In this document: positions 1-5,953 of the stretch, piece by piece
Layout of the letters: each line of letters starts with the position of its first letter
Numbering within the stretch: position 1 is the first letter of the stretch
Source: Candidatus Saccharibacteria bacterium UBA3225
GTDB lineage: Bacteria; Patescibacteriota; Saccharimonadia; Saccharimonadales; Saccharimonadaceae
Assembly (NCBI GenBank): GCA_002363515.1
Contig: DEVX01000051.1
Coordinates: 1 to 7,113 of the forward strand
Reading direction: 5' to 3'
Length of the DNA stretch: 7,113 nt
Position numbers and translations under genes: made by a program
Notes under the pieces: generated by a model
The model's database searches: none
The model's input: the letters and a program-made list of their open reading frames with translations, nothing else
Told to the model about the DNA's origin: nothing

Positions 1-616
1 GCCTAGCGAACTAAAGGTCGTTAAAGCAGCTGCTGGCGCTTTCCGTACCAACAAAGCTTTCGACACGGAAAAAGCTATTTCCGAGCTCGGCACTGGCGAA
101 GCGCTTGTTTCTTTCCAGGACGAGAAGGGTGCTCCAACCATCGTCGAACGCGTTACTATCTTACCACCCCAAAGCTCTATGGGTGCTATCAACGATATGG
201 TCCGCATGAAGGTTATCAACAACAGCCCACTTTGCGGCAAATACGACGAAGCTATCGACAACGAATCTGCTCACGAAAAGATTGCTAAACACAACGAAGA
301 AAAAACTGCCGCCGCCGAAGCGGAAAAACAACGCATAGAAGAAGAGAAACAAAAGCTAGCCGAAGCTAAAGAGGCAGAAAAACAGGCAAAGGAAGCAGAA
401 AAACAAGCCAAAGCCGAGGAGCGTGCTAGGACTCTCGAAGAAAAGCAACAACTTGCTATCAAAAAGCAACAAGAAGCGCTCGAGGCAAAGAAAAAAGCTA
501 ATAGTATTGGCGGCAAAATTGAAAAAACTGTCACCACTGGCGTTCAGCGTGGGGTAACCAATGCTATCTCGAGCACTATCTCGAAGAGTATTAAAGGACT
601 ATTTAAATTTAAATAA
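1..616 (+). CDS. HerA-like/YjgR (DUF853-type) ATPase, C-terminal fragment (5' end outside window)
   Basis: The reading frame is open from base 2, so the gene begins upstream; 204 residues and the TAA stop (614-616) are visible. The first 60 residues (LKVVKAAAGAFRTN, FDTEKAISELGTGEALVSF, VERVTILPP) match from memory the conserved C-terminal core of the YjgR/DUF853 family, HerA/FtsK-like P-loop ATPases thought to pump or remodel DNA. The Walker motifs would lie upstream and are not seen. Residues 92-168 form a very charged Glu/Lys/Ala/Gln coiled coil with repeated EAEKQAK units. Residues 171-204 look amphipathic (GVQRGV, ISSTISKSIKGLFKFK). The family commonly ends with such a coiled coil and a short Gly/Ile-rich tail, so the tail supports the call rather than being odd. 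It converges on the 749-aa gene, with a shared hairpin between them. The family is fairly certain; the precise role is unknown. Confidence 0.82.
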   Translation, partial: PSELKVVKAAAGAFRTNKAFDTEKAISELGTGEALVSFQDEKGAPTIVERVTILPPQSSMGAINDMVRMKVINNSPLCGKYDEAIDNESAHEKIAKHNEEKTAAAEAEKQRIEEEKQKLAEAKEAEKQAKEAEKQAKAEERARTLEEKQQLAIKKQQEALEAKKKANSIGGKIEKTVTTGVQRGVTNAISSTISKSIKGLFKFK

Positions 617-637
617 TGCTATCAAAAAGCATTTTTA
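615..637. terminator. Weak bidirectional hairpin between convergent genes
   Basis: AATGCT (615-620) and AGCATT (628-633) form a 6-bp stem with a 7-base loop. A short T run (632-636) follows on the plus strand, and A/T-rich sequence follows on the minus strand. It starts within the stop codon of the HerA-like gene and lies about 20 bases past the stop of the convergent 749-aa gene, so it may serve both. The stem is short and AT-rich, so efficiency is doubtful. Confidence 0.45.
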
Positions 638-654
638 AGACTCGGTTTTAAGTC

Positions 655-2904
655 CTAACTATCGTGTTGTTGCGGCTCTGATTCTCTCGTCGAGCTAGCC
701 GTACCGCCAATAACACCGGAAACAGCGGCTGCTTCGGCTTGGACGAGGGTTCGATAAAACAGATTCGGAAGGTAGCTAATCACTGTCTTTTCAACGTCTG
801 AGTAAATTGGCGTCTCTACGACAGAGAAAACCGGCTTTGCGACATCAAGATATACTGGATCGCCACCAATTTTGGTAGCATCTATGAGCCCACTTTCGGC
901 CCATTTCTGTGCAACTCGGGTAATATACTCGCGAGCTTGCTGCGGCCATGTATCAATAGTACCTGGGTAGGTGTGAGCAAATTCACCAACTTGCCCTCCG
1001 GCGCCAGGAATAACACCATTACTACCAGGCACCATGCCATACGATGCATCTAATTGGTTCGCAATTTTAACGGCTTCAGATATTCTAGAAGGATCCCCGC
1101 CAAGATCAGTAAACGCTTCGCCCAAACCAGCCCCCTCATGAACATCAATTTTGCCAAGGTCAACTTCGTATTTTACCGGCGTAGTTCCTGTCTGAACCTG
1201 ATCGACCTTAAAATCGGTTACCTTCAGCTCATGCTTAGTCCCAATTTGATCTGGTTTAGCAGTAGAGCGAGCTATATTATCGACATGAATGCCGCTAGCT
1301 GCAGCACCAATAGCAACACCAGTACCAGTAGAAACGGCCGTCTTGAGCCTATTACTGCGAAGATCCGCCCGATTAGCAGCAGCGTAATCAGACATAGCTT
1401 CCGAAGCAAGAGCCTCGGCCGTAATATGTTCACCAGACTCAACCCTTTCTTCTACGTTTTCGCCAACATTACTACCATAGCCACGAATTGCGCTAGTTTT
1501 AGAATCCTGGCGAGACATTAAGAAACCCGCCAATCCACCACGAACAGCCCCAGCAATAGCACTTCCAGCCGTATAGCCAAGAGAGACGGCTAATGTTCCA
1601 GCCGCAACACCGTGACCGATACCGACCGCAGCGACAGCTAAGCCAGCCGCAGCGGCAGCCACTAAGGCACGCTTTACCCACTTGTTGGTAATGATTTTAC
1701 TAACTACTTTGCGACAAATAGATCCATTATCAAGAGCATCTATCGTAGCCTCTTCTAGTTCGGTACGCGCTTTGGCATATTCTTCAATCACTTTTGAAGT
1801 AACAGTGGTTTCAACATCGCCCACCATATCTGGATACCGTTCCTTCATCTTGGCCTCAGCCTCTCTACGAAGCTCTTCGCGTTTAGCTTCAATTTCTTCA
1901 GGCGTCTTAGTCGGGTGCTCTAGGTCGCCACCTGCAAAATCGATTAGTTTTTCGACATTCTCGGCTGCTAGCTTATCGGCCTCACCCTGAATCTCGGCAG
2001 ATAGAGACTCATATCCAGCAGAGTATTCAGTGCGACCCAAATTAGATAAGTGCTCAGCAAGAAGCTGCTGGTATTCTTTTCTAGCTTCTTCAAACCTTTC
2101 ACGCGTACCTGGCCCAGCGACAAGTCGACGACTTCTAGCATACAACTCTGCTAAATCGACAGTTGCTCGATGTAAGTCTTTTTTAGGGGCATCTTCCGTT
2201 TCCTTCGTGTCAGGAGTTTGCTCTGGCGGCAACGGTATCTCTTTTGGCGGTTCGGGGTTGTCTTCTGACGGACCTGGCGGCACTGGAACTTCCTTTTTTG
2301 TAACCTTTGCATAGTTTTCCATTGCGGAATCAATAGTTCCAACTTCGGCATAAACTCCATTTGGCATCTGAATACCTTCATTGCCAAGCATAAAAACCCC
2401 GCGTTGGACTTCGCCATTAGGTCCGCCAAACCTCACAGAACGAGCGTCCTGATTCGGGAATCTATCGTCGTTCGCAAGGGTAGCTTCTGGCCCGGCGCCA
2501 ACAATAGCCGTCAACATATCGTCAATAACTTCACGCGGCTCAGCAAAACGCTTGCCTTCATCTTTTCTAATGAAATAGACCACCTCATCGTCGGTGTCTT
2601 CTTCGAGACTTTCTAGCGCTTTCTCCCGAAATTCTTCAAGACTAAGATAAGTTTTTCCAATTTCGACACCTCTCTTATTGTAGCCAAGCATTAAGTTCGA
2701 GGTTCTTTTTTCCATCCCTGAAGCGTCTGTGACATCCACCCGTTTATCTTGTCTATCTTCGCCCATCGGATTATCCGAAAGTTCAATCTTGGATATTTCA
2801 TCTTTTGGCACAGAAATTGGCGTGACCTCTACGCCACTAAGACTATCCCATTCCGTAGACTCATTATTGCGACTAGCCGATGATAACCGATCAGGATTAG
2901 ACAT
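655..2904 (-). CDS. Large hypothetical protein: coiled coil plus Gly/Ala-rich membrane-type segment (749 aa)
   Basis: I do not recognise this protein. I start it at ATG 2904 because a GAGGTG ribosome site lies 6 bases upstream (2911-2916); the GTG at 2913 would add 3 residues but lies inside that site. Visible parts: residues 1-75 polar and probably disordered; about 85-200 mixed, perhaps a small domain (EEFREKALESLEED, VVYFIRKDEG, FGGPNGEVQRGVFMLG); 206-230 Pro-rich (VPVPPGPSEDNPEPP); 244-393 long charged helices, probably coiled coil; 412-463 Ala/Gly-rich hydrophobic helices (VAAAAAGLAVAAVGIGHGVAAG), membrane or glycine-zipper type; a second small Gly/Ala stretch near 522-538; and 560-717 a possibly folded C-terminal region (EGAGLGEAFTDLGGD, TWPQQAREYITRVAQKWAES). 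There is no N-terminal signal peptide. It is the last gene of a three-gene operon. The stop is TAG. It could be a cell-envelope or surface-associated lineage-specific protein, but function is unknown. Confidence 0.85.
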   Translation of the reverse strand: MSNPDRLSSASRNNESTEWDSLSGVEVTPISVPKDEISKIELSDNPMGEDRQDKRVDVTDASGMEKRTSNLMLGYNKRGVEIGKTYLSLEEFREKALESLEEDTDDEVVYFIRKDEGKRFAEPREVIDDMLTAIVGAGPEATLANDDRFPNQDARSVRFGGPNGEVQRGVFMLGNEGIQMPNGVYAEVGTIDSAMENYAKVTKKEVPVPPGPSEDNPEPPKEIPLPPEQTPDTKETEDAPKKDLHRATVDLAELYARSRRLVAGPGTRERFEEARKEYQQLLAEHLSNLGRTEYSAGYESLSAEIQGEADKLAAENVEKLIDFAGGDLEHPTKTPEEIEAKREELRREAEAKMKERYPDMVGDVETTVTSKVIEEYAKARTELEEATIDALDNGSICRKVVSKIITNKWVKRALVAAAAAGLAVAAVGIGHGVAAGTLAVSLGYTAGSAIAGAVRGGLAGFLMSRQDSKTSAIRGYGSNVGENVEERVESGEHITAEALASEAMSDYAAANRADLRSNRLKTAVSTGTGVAIGAAASGIHVDNIARSTAKPDQIGTKHELKVTDFKVDQVQTGTTPVKYEVDLGKIDVHEGAGLGEAFTDLGGDPSRISEAVKIANQLDASYGMVPGSNGVIPGAGGQVGEFAHTYPGTIDTWPQQAREYITRVAQKWAESGLIDATKIGGDPVYLDVAKPVFSVVETPIYSDVEKTVISYLPNLFYRTLVQAEAAAVSGVIGGTASSTRESEPQQHDS

Positions 2905-3163
2905 GTTGCTCACCTCGATTAGAATTTATTTGCATTTGGCTTTTTAGTAAATCAAATAATTTATGTTTCTCGTCTTTACCACCAACTTTTCGCAATTTAA
3001 TGGCATCATTTTCTATAGTCTCTTCAGCAAAACAAAAACTTACAGGCTCCGTAGTTGTTACCAAGTAGAGAAACCTCTTATTGTCTTCTGTCACAATAAC
3101 ACTGAGGCAGACATATTCTTTATTGTCTGTTAATGTAATAACCTCACCTTTTTCTATTTCCAT
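2897..3163 (-). CDS. Small hypothetical protein, possibly DUF1292-like (88 aa)
   Basis: This is an 88-residue soluble protein. Its first half looks beta-rich (GEVITLTDNKEYVCLSVIV, KRFLYLVTTTEP, FCFAEE) and resembles short Firmicutes and CPR proteins that begin with a 'GDVITLEDDKEY' pattern, loosely like DUF1292. That resemblance is from memory and weak. The second half is charged and probably helical (KLRKVGGKDEKHKLFDLLKSQ). The start is ATG 3163, preceded only by a weak AGAAA-type site, 10 bases after the stop of the 97-aa gene. Its end overlaps the next start by 8 bases (stop TAA 2897-2899; next ATG 2902-2904), so translation of the large protein is probably coupled to this one. Function is unknown; it may be a partner or regulator of the large protein. 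Confidence 0.75.
   Translation of the reverse strand: MEIEKGEVITLTDNKEYVCLSVIVTEDNKRFLYLVTTTEPVSFCFAEETIENDAIKLRKVGGKDEKHKLFDLLKSQMQINSNRGEQHV
2911..2916 (-). promoter_or_regulatory. Ribosome binding site deciding the 749-aa start
   Basis: GAGGTG on the minus strand, 6 bases before ATG 2904, and located inside the end of the upstream 88-aa gene. Spacing favours the ATG over the GTG at 2913, whose own upstream sequence has no purine-rich site. Confidence 0.7.
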
Positions 3164-3173
3164 ATCGCTTTTT

Positions 3174-3467
3174 CTAGCCTAGTACGGCTGCTTTAGTTGA
3201 TAATATTTCATCTTTCATTTCAGACAGAGACGCAGTAACGAGATCCGTAAGATCGGGAAGATTGGTAGTCAGCCAATTAGCAGCCTGTTCTTCGTCGGCT
3301 ATATTATTGAATTCTTCCATCTGAGCAGTAGTCAGTCTCTCGGAAATCTTAATAGTAAGCTTTTGCTGGGCAATCTTTTCCAGATTAGCGACAATTTCAT
3401 CACGATTCGGCGCATTCTCTATGCCAATAGCACTAAGAAACTCGTGGTTGTCCGCGATATTAAACAT
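3174..3467 (-). CDS. Small helical hypothetical protein, DUF5663-like (97 aa)
   Basis: This is the first gene of the minus-strand operon. It begins at ATG 3467 behind a good AGGAG site (3473-3477, 5 bases from the start) and ends with TAG. The protein is acidic and almost wholly helical: an N-terminal FLSAIGI segment, then EIVANLEKIAQQKLTIKISERLT, a QMEEFNNI segment with bulky hydrophobics, and a final LTDLVTASLSEMKDEIL helix. This layout resembles DUF5663, a small family typical of CPR bacteria; I recall the pattern but cannot run a profile search. No membrane segment or catalytic motif is visible. Its function and its relation to the two downstream genes are unknown, but the close spacing (10 bases to the next gene) says they are made together. 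Confidence 0.75.
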   Translation of the reverse strand: MFNIADNHEFLSAIGIENAPNRDEIVANLEKIAQQKLTIKISERLTTAQMEEFNNIADEEQAANWLTTNLPDLTDLVTASLSEMKDEILSTKAAVLG

Positions 3468-3495
3468 TTTGACTCCTATATTAGCCTATATGTAC

Positions 3496-3525
3496 ATGAT
3501 AGCATGCATATTTCTTCGTAAGCAA
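3496..3525 (-). promoter_or_regulatory. Sigma70-type promoter of the three-gene operon
   Basis: On the minus strand, -35 TTGCTT (3520-3525), an 18-base spacer, and extended -10 TGC-TATCAT (hexamer 3496-3501). Transcription would start near 3489, giving a leader of about 22 bases before ATG 3467. The region also holds small palindromes (ATGTACAT 3490-3497 over the -10; GCATGC 3502-3507), which could be operators or chance. Confidence 0.6.
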
Positions 3526-3550
3526 AGCTCCATATTTATAATTCAATAAC

Positions 3551-3574
3551 AAAAAAATACCCTACGGGCATTTT
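3551..3574 (-). terminator. Intrinsic terminator of tRNA-Glu
   Basis: In the minus-strand RNA, AUGCCC (3566-3571) pairs with GGGUAU (3557-3562) around a 3-base loop. A-U pairs extend the stem, and seven U residues (3551-3557) follow, partly within the stem. One pair is G-U in the minus-strand RNA but A-C in plus-strand RNA, so the hairpin is tuned to the tRNA's direction. It sits about 13 bases after the encoded CCA and before the next minus-strand promoter. Confidence 0.7.
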
Positions 3575-3586
3575 CAGTTTATCTTG

Positions 3587-3663
3587 TGGTGATCCCGGAG
3601 GGAGTCGAACCCTCGATTTTCTGGATGAGAACCAGACGTCCTAGACCACTAGACGACGGGACC
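3587..3663 (-). tRNA. tRNA-Glu (anticodon CTC), CCA encoded
   Basis: Full cloverleaf on the minus strand. The acceptor stem is GGTCCCG/CGGGATC (one G-U). The D arm contains TCTAGTGGTCTAGGA. The anticodon stem TCTGG/CCAGA closes the loop TTCTCAT with anticodon CTC. The T stem GAGGG/CCCTC closes the loop TTCGACT. The discriminator is A (3590), followed by an encoded CCA (3587-3589). The body (GTCGTCTAGTGGTCTAGGACG) follows the common bacterial tRNA-Glu pattern. This tRNA reads GAG codons; a UUC isoacceptor for GAA must lie elsewhere. It has its own promoter and terminator, so it is a single-tRNA transcript. Confidence 0.96.
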
Positions 3664-3672
3664 AATACCTGT

Positions 3673-3701
3673 ATTCTAACAGAAACATTGCTCTTTTGCA
3701 A
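3673..3701 (-). promoter_or_regulatory. Promoter of tRNA-Glu
   Basis: -35 TTGCAA (3696-3701), an exact 17-base spacer, and extended -10 TGT-TAGAAT (hexamer 3673-3678). The predicted start is near 3666, a few bases before the mature tRNA 5' end, as expected for a tRNA with a short leader. Confidence 0.7.
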
Positions 3702-3722
3702 ACCGAAAAAACATGGTATAAT
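3696..3722 (+). promoter_or_regulatory. Promoter of the vanZ-like gene
   Basis: Perfect -10 TATAAT (3717-3722) with an upstream TG (3714-3715, extended -10). The likely -35 is TTGCAA (3696-3701) at a short 15-base spacing. That hexamer is its own reverse complement and also serves the opposite tRNA promoter. Transcription would start near 3729, about 46 bases before ATG 3775. Confidence 0.55.
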
Positions 3723-3774
3723 ATATATAACGTCTAGCGGAATCAGCCGCGACGAATTGGGAGTTACTATCATA

Positions 3775-4224
3775 ATGAAAACCATCCGCCGTTATTGGCG
3801 CATTATCTTTCCGATTTTCTTCGTCATTCTTATCTGGCATTTTTCGGCAGCTAACGGAGAAAATTCCAACAATCAATCGAGTACCTTTTCCACATGGCTC
3901 GGTATTTCTAACGCACTAGCTCGCAAACTTGCACACTTCGTGCTATTTGGTGCACTCGGCTATTCTATCTCTAGCTTCGTCAAAGGTTTACATTCCGCAG
4001 AATTTCCAAACTTTACTCTACTACTATATCCAATCATCCTCTGCGTCGCTTATGGCGCCATTGATGAAGTCCATCAGCTCACCATCATGGGGCGCAACGG
4101 AGCAATTAGCGACATATTCTTGGATTTTATTGCTGGCATATTCGGCACCCTAGTCTATATCGCCATCTTCTGTTTCTGGCGCCGCTGGCGCATTCGCCGA
4201 CAAATCAAAAAAGTCTCCCGATAA
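3775..4224 (+). CDS. VanZ-family integral membrane protein (149 aa)
   Basis: Small four-helix membrane protein. Hydrophobic segments lie near residues 8-24, 50-69, 81-97 and 114-135, and the C-terminal tail is strongly basic (WRRWRIRRQIKK). VanZ-family signatures are visible: R50 and the AHF group at 53-55 before helix 2, D97-E98-x-H100-Q101 after helix 3, G106-R107, then D113 and D117 entering helix 4. VanZ itself gives low-level teicoplanin resistance by an unknown mechanism. Relatives are widespread, mostly uncharacterised, and should not be read as a resistance gene here. ATG 3775 is chosen because the longer open frame to 3586 runs antisense through the tRNA and upstream of the promoter. 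A GGGAG lies 11 bases upstream, slightly far for a ribosome site. It ends in a strong terminator and is probably monocistronic. Confidence 0.9.
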   Translation: MKTIRRYWRIIFPIFFVILIWHFSAANGENSNNQSSTFSTWLGISNALARKLAHFVLFGALGYSISSFVKGLHSAEFPNFTLLLYPIILCVAYGAIDEVHQLTIMGRNGAISDIFLDFIAGIFGTLVYIAIFCFWRRWRIRRQIKKVSR

Positions 4225-4240
4225 CAAAACCATGAAAATA

Positions 4241-4266
4241 GCCACCGCCAAAGCGGTGGCCTTTTT
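4241..4266. terminator. Strong terminator shared by the vanZ-like gene and the first cassette gene
   Basis: Perfect 8-bp stem GCCACCGC/GCGGTGGC with loop CAAA (4249-4252), then CTTTTT on the plus strand. On the minus strand it is followed by TATTTTC, so it can also end the convergent 243-aa gene, whose stop codon is exactly 7 bases away. Confidence 0.88.
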
Positions 4267-4267
4267 G

Positions 4268-4999
4268 TTAGGAGACGACATACCCTCTCTTCATTTTTGT
4301 TAATAACACAGAGAAGGTCTGCAATTTCACGTCGTGGCCAAACATAAAAGTACAGTCAATCTCCGCCATAACATCCATTACGAAGACTTCATCGACGGCG
4401 AAGGATACTCTTTCGCGATTTCTCGTGCGCTCGATTATCCGCCTGGCCAAAGCCGCCTCGAAATGCAAGAACCACCTGTCATCCAGTGTTATATTATCGA
4501 CAACACAGAGCTCTTTCAGATGGTCTCGCCACTTTCCAACAGCCTCAGAGATATACTCTGGCCACTGCTCCTGCGGCACAAACTGGTAGCGAGGATTAAT
4601 ATTAAATCCACGTTCCTTCACCAAATCAACAATCGCCTGATACTGCTCTGCCTTTTCCTGATCGGATTTCTCTCGGTCAAAGCTGCCCAGAACCTTGATT
4701 ATATGCCCGATATAGCGAACATACTCAAGGGTGCGCCTGTGACAGGGCCACATCTCGCCATCAGAGCATCTTACCCGATAACTCGAGGGGGACTCTTCGT
4801 CAACAAGGTCCACATACCGCTTGATAGCATCTGCGATTGCATATGCGAACCCCTCCTCGGATTGTTCGTATTCGTCAAACCTCGAGCAAGCCTGCTCGTA
4901 AATCCAGTACGTAATTACCGGCAATCCGGGGACGAAATCTCGATACTCGAAATTTTCCCGCATAAGACCACGCCAGACGCGTTCTGCAATATAGTACAT
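4268..4999 (-). CDS. Hypothetical protein, cassette paralog A (243 aa)
   Basis: Not recognised. It is a soluble-looking protein rich in charged and aromatic residues, mostly helical, with no signal peptide or membrane helix. It is a distant paralog of the 258-aa protein at 5128-5904. Both share a YR-x3-PGLP-x2-TY motif (here residues 19-31), an A-x-A-DAI-x-R helix (53-61), a W-x2-H-x-E...RRI helix (176-188) and a VD-x2-FV-x2-V-x2-EI segment (202-214). ATG 4999 is fixed by an excellent ribosome site. The frame has its own promoter and terminator, so it is monocistronic. Arg codons CGG, AGG and AGA and other codons uncommon in the nearby der gene are used freely, which suggests an accessory or fast-evolving gene. 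An opposite-strand frame of similar length exists but lacks signals. No function can be assigned. A regulatory or structural role is possible but unsupported. Confidence 0.82.
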   Translation of the reverse strand: MYYIAERVWRGLMRENFEYRDFVPGLPVITYWIYEQACSRFDEYEQSEEGFAYAIADAIKRYVDLVDEESPSSYRVRCSDGEMWPCHRRTLEYVRYIGHIIKVLGSFDREKSDQEKAEQYQAIVDLVKERGFNINPRYQFVPQEQWPEYISEAVGKWRDHLKELCVVDNITLDDRWFLHFEAALARRIIERTRNRERVSFAVDEVFVMDVMAEIDCTFMFGHDVKLQTFSVLLTKMKRGYVVS

Positions 5000-5001
5000 A
5001 T

Positions 5002-5010
5002 ATCACCTCC
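5002..5010 (-). promoter_or_regulatory. Near-ideal Shine-Dalgarno site of paralog A
   Basis: GGAGGTGAT on the minus strand matches nine consecutive bases of the 16S anti-Shine-Dalgarno complement, with the GGAGG core 6 bases before ATG 4999. It decides the start and implies strong translation. Confidence 0.85.
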
Positions 5011-5040
5011 AAAAGATCTATTCGACAATGAATCTATCCC

Positions 5041-5073
5041 TATATTATAGAACACTTGTGCTTTTTTGTCAAT
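5041..5073 (-). promoter_or_regulatory. Consensus sigma70 promoter of paralog A, with conserved spacer
   Basis: Perfect -35 TTGACA (5067-5072), a 17-base spacer, and perfect -10 TATAAT (5044-5049). The transcript would start near 5037, giving a leader of about 38 bases. The 33-base block agrees with the block at 5954-5986 at all but two positions, including CAAGTGTTC in the downstream half of the spacer. Confidence 0.92.
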
Positions 5074-5094
5074 AGATAAGGACTCCGGAGCAGT

Positions 5095-5127
5095 AAAAAG
5101 CCACCAGTTCGACTGGTGGCCATATTT
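5095..5127 (-). terminator. Terminator of paralog B
   Basis: Perfect 9-bp stem GCCACCAGT/ACTGGTGGC (5100-5108 and 5112-5120) with a 3-base loop. On the minus strand it is followed by five U residues (5095-5099). It lies 7 bases after the paralog B stop, the same distance as in cassette A, and its stem also begins GCCACC. It sits just upstream of the paralog A promoter and so insulates the two cassettes. Confidence 0.88.
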
Positions 5128-5904
5128 TTAGCAGGTAAGGGAACAACCCGCGCCCCGAGAATAATACACAACCTTCCGAAGCGGCGGAGTCGGCATTGTA
5201 AGCTCATATCCACTCGGCACAATCTCGTTGATTACGCTCGATACGAATGCGTCGTCAACGACCACAGAGGCCGAATTTGCCCCATCGTCGAGATAATAGC
5301 ATAGCACCTGAACAATGCGCCTCTCGATGGCCACTTCCAAATGCCGCAGCCAATCGATAGGTAATTGAGCATTTACATTCTTCATTTGAAGACACCAATC
5401 GCTCGACGCATCGGCGATTTCGTCCGGCACAATCGCACGAGCGGAAACGTTATTATAGCCGTAATTGGTCAAACAACAACCATCATGGCAACCGTTTGCC
5501 TCATATGCTTGAATTTTTTTGCATACCGAGAAACAAAAGCTATCGTCGTTACTTAACGCCAACAATAACTCATACAAATGATTGGTTACCGTAGCGATGT
5601 CAATAGCCCGAAAAGCGCGCCCCTCCCTAAGCGCGTACACTCTTATTATGAAGCTGCTCTCCGTTGAGCGTTTGTCACATCTTGAATCGTGCTCTTTTGC
5701 AAAGAGTCGCTCAATTGCTTCGGCCATCTCTCTAGCAAAGAGATCCTGGGTCTTGCGTGGCGCAAACTCAATCGCATCACACACCTCCTCGAGGAGCTCA
5801 TACGTCGCCAGAGGCAGACCGGGCGCCGAAGATCGATATTTGCGCACTCCGTCTCTTCCTCGAACAACTCTCCGTACCAATGCGGCTATTCTGTAGCGAC
5901 ACAT
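5128..5904 (-). CDS. Hypothetical protein, cassette paralog B (258 aa)
   Basis: Not recognised. It is a distant paralog of the 243-aa protein downstream: shared YR-x3-PGLP-x2-TY (residues 23-35), AEAIER helix (61-66), W185-x2-H188-x-E190...RRI (195-197) and VD-x2-FV-x2-V-x2-EI (216-228). Outside these blocks the two are hard to align. The N-terminus is very Arg-rich (RYRIAALVRRVVRGRDGVRKYR). It carries 12 cysteines, including CFSVC near 124-128, GCHDGCC at 138-144 and a C-terminal GCSLTC, far more than its partner. They could bind a metal or form redox pairs, but there is no clear zinc-finger spacing. No signal peptide or membrane helix is seen. ATG 5904 has a GGGAGG site 8 bases upstream. 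The gene has its own promoter and terminator. Codon choice differs from der (AGA, CGG, GTG and CTG frequent). Function is unknown. Confidence 0.82.
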   Translation of the reverse strand: MCRYRIAALVRRVVRGRDGVRKYRSSAPGLPLATYELLEEVCDAIEFAPRKTQDLFAREMAEAIERLFAKEHDSRCDKRSTESSFIIRVYALREGRAFRAIDIATVTNHLYELLLALSNDDSFCFSVCKKIQAYEANGCHDGCCLTNYGYNNVSARAIVPDEIADASSDWCLQMKNVNAQLPIDWLRHLEVAIERRIVQVLCYYLDDGANSASVVVDDAFVSSVINEIVPSGYELTMPTPPLRKVVYYSRGAGCSLTC

Positions 5905-5912
5905 CCTTCTTA

Positions 5913-5918
5913 CCTCCC
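5913..5918 (-). promoter_or_regulatory. Shine-Dalgarno site of paralog B
   Basis: GGGAGG on the minus strand, 8 bases before ATG 5904. It is strong and supports this start. Confidence 0.75.
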
Positions 5919-5953
5919 TTCAAAAGTACAAACCATTGTTGATAGGTAACTTA

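Noticed and set aside
637..657. Second hairpin GACT/AGTC after the HerA-like gene
   Set aside because: Only four base pairs with an 8-base loop; it could easily be chance.
1054..1521. 155-codon plus-strand frame inside the 749-aa gene
   Set aside because: It lies wholly opposite a longer, signal-supported gene and has low-complexity, non-protein-like composition.
3586..3774. N-terminal extension of the VanZ-like frame
   Set aside because: It reads antisense through tRNA-Glu and across the promoter region; the VanZ homology starts after ATG 3775.
3775..4224. Reading the VanZ-family gene as a glycopeptide-resistance determinant
   Set aside because: No other van genes are present and most family members are uncharacterised membrane proteins.
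4334..5050. Long open frame (238 codons) on the plus strand opposite paralog A
   Set aside because: It runs across the promoter and ribosome site of paralog A, has no ribosome site of its own, and its product shows no relation to paralog B, whereas the minus-strand product does.
5582..5949. Several plus-strand frames opposite paralog B
   Set aside because: They overlap one another in different frames, lack ribosome sites and lie opposite a gene with full expression signals.
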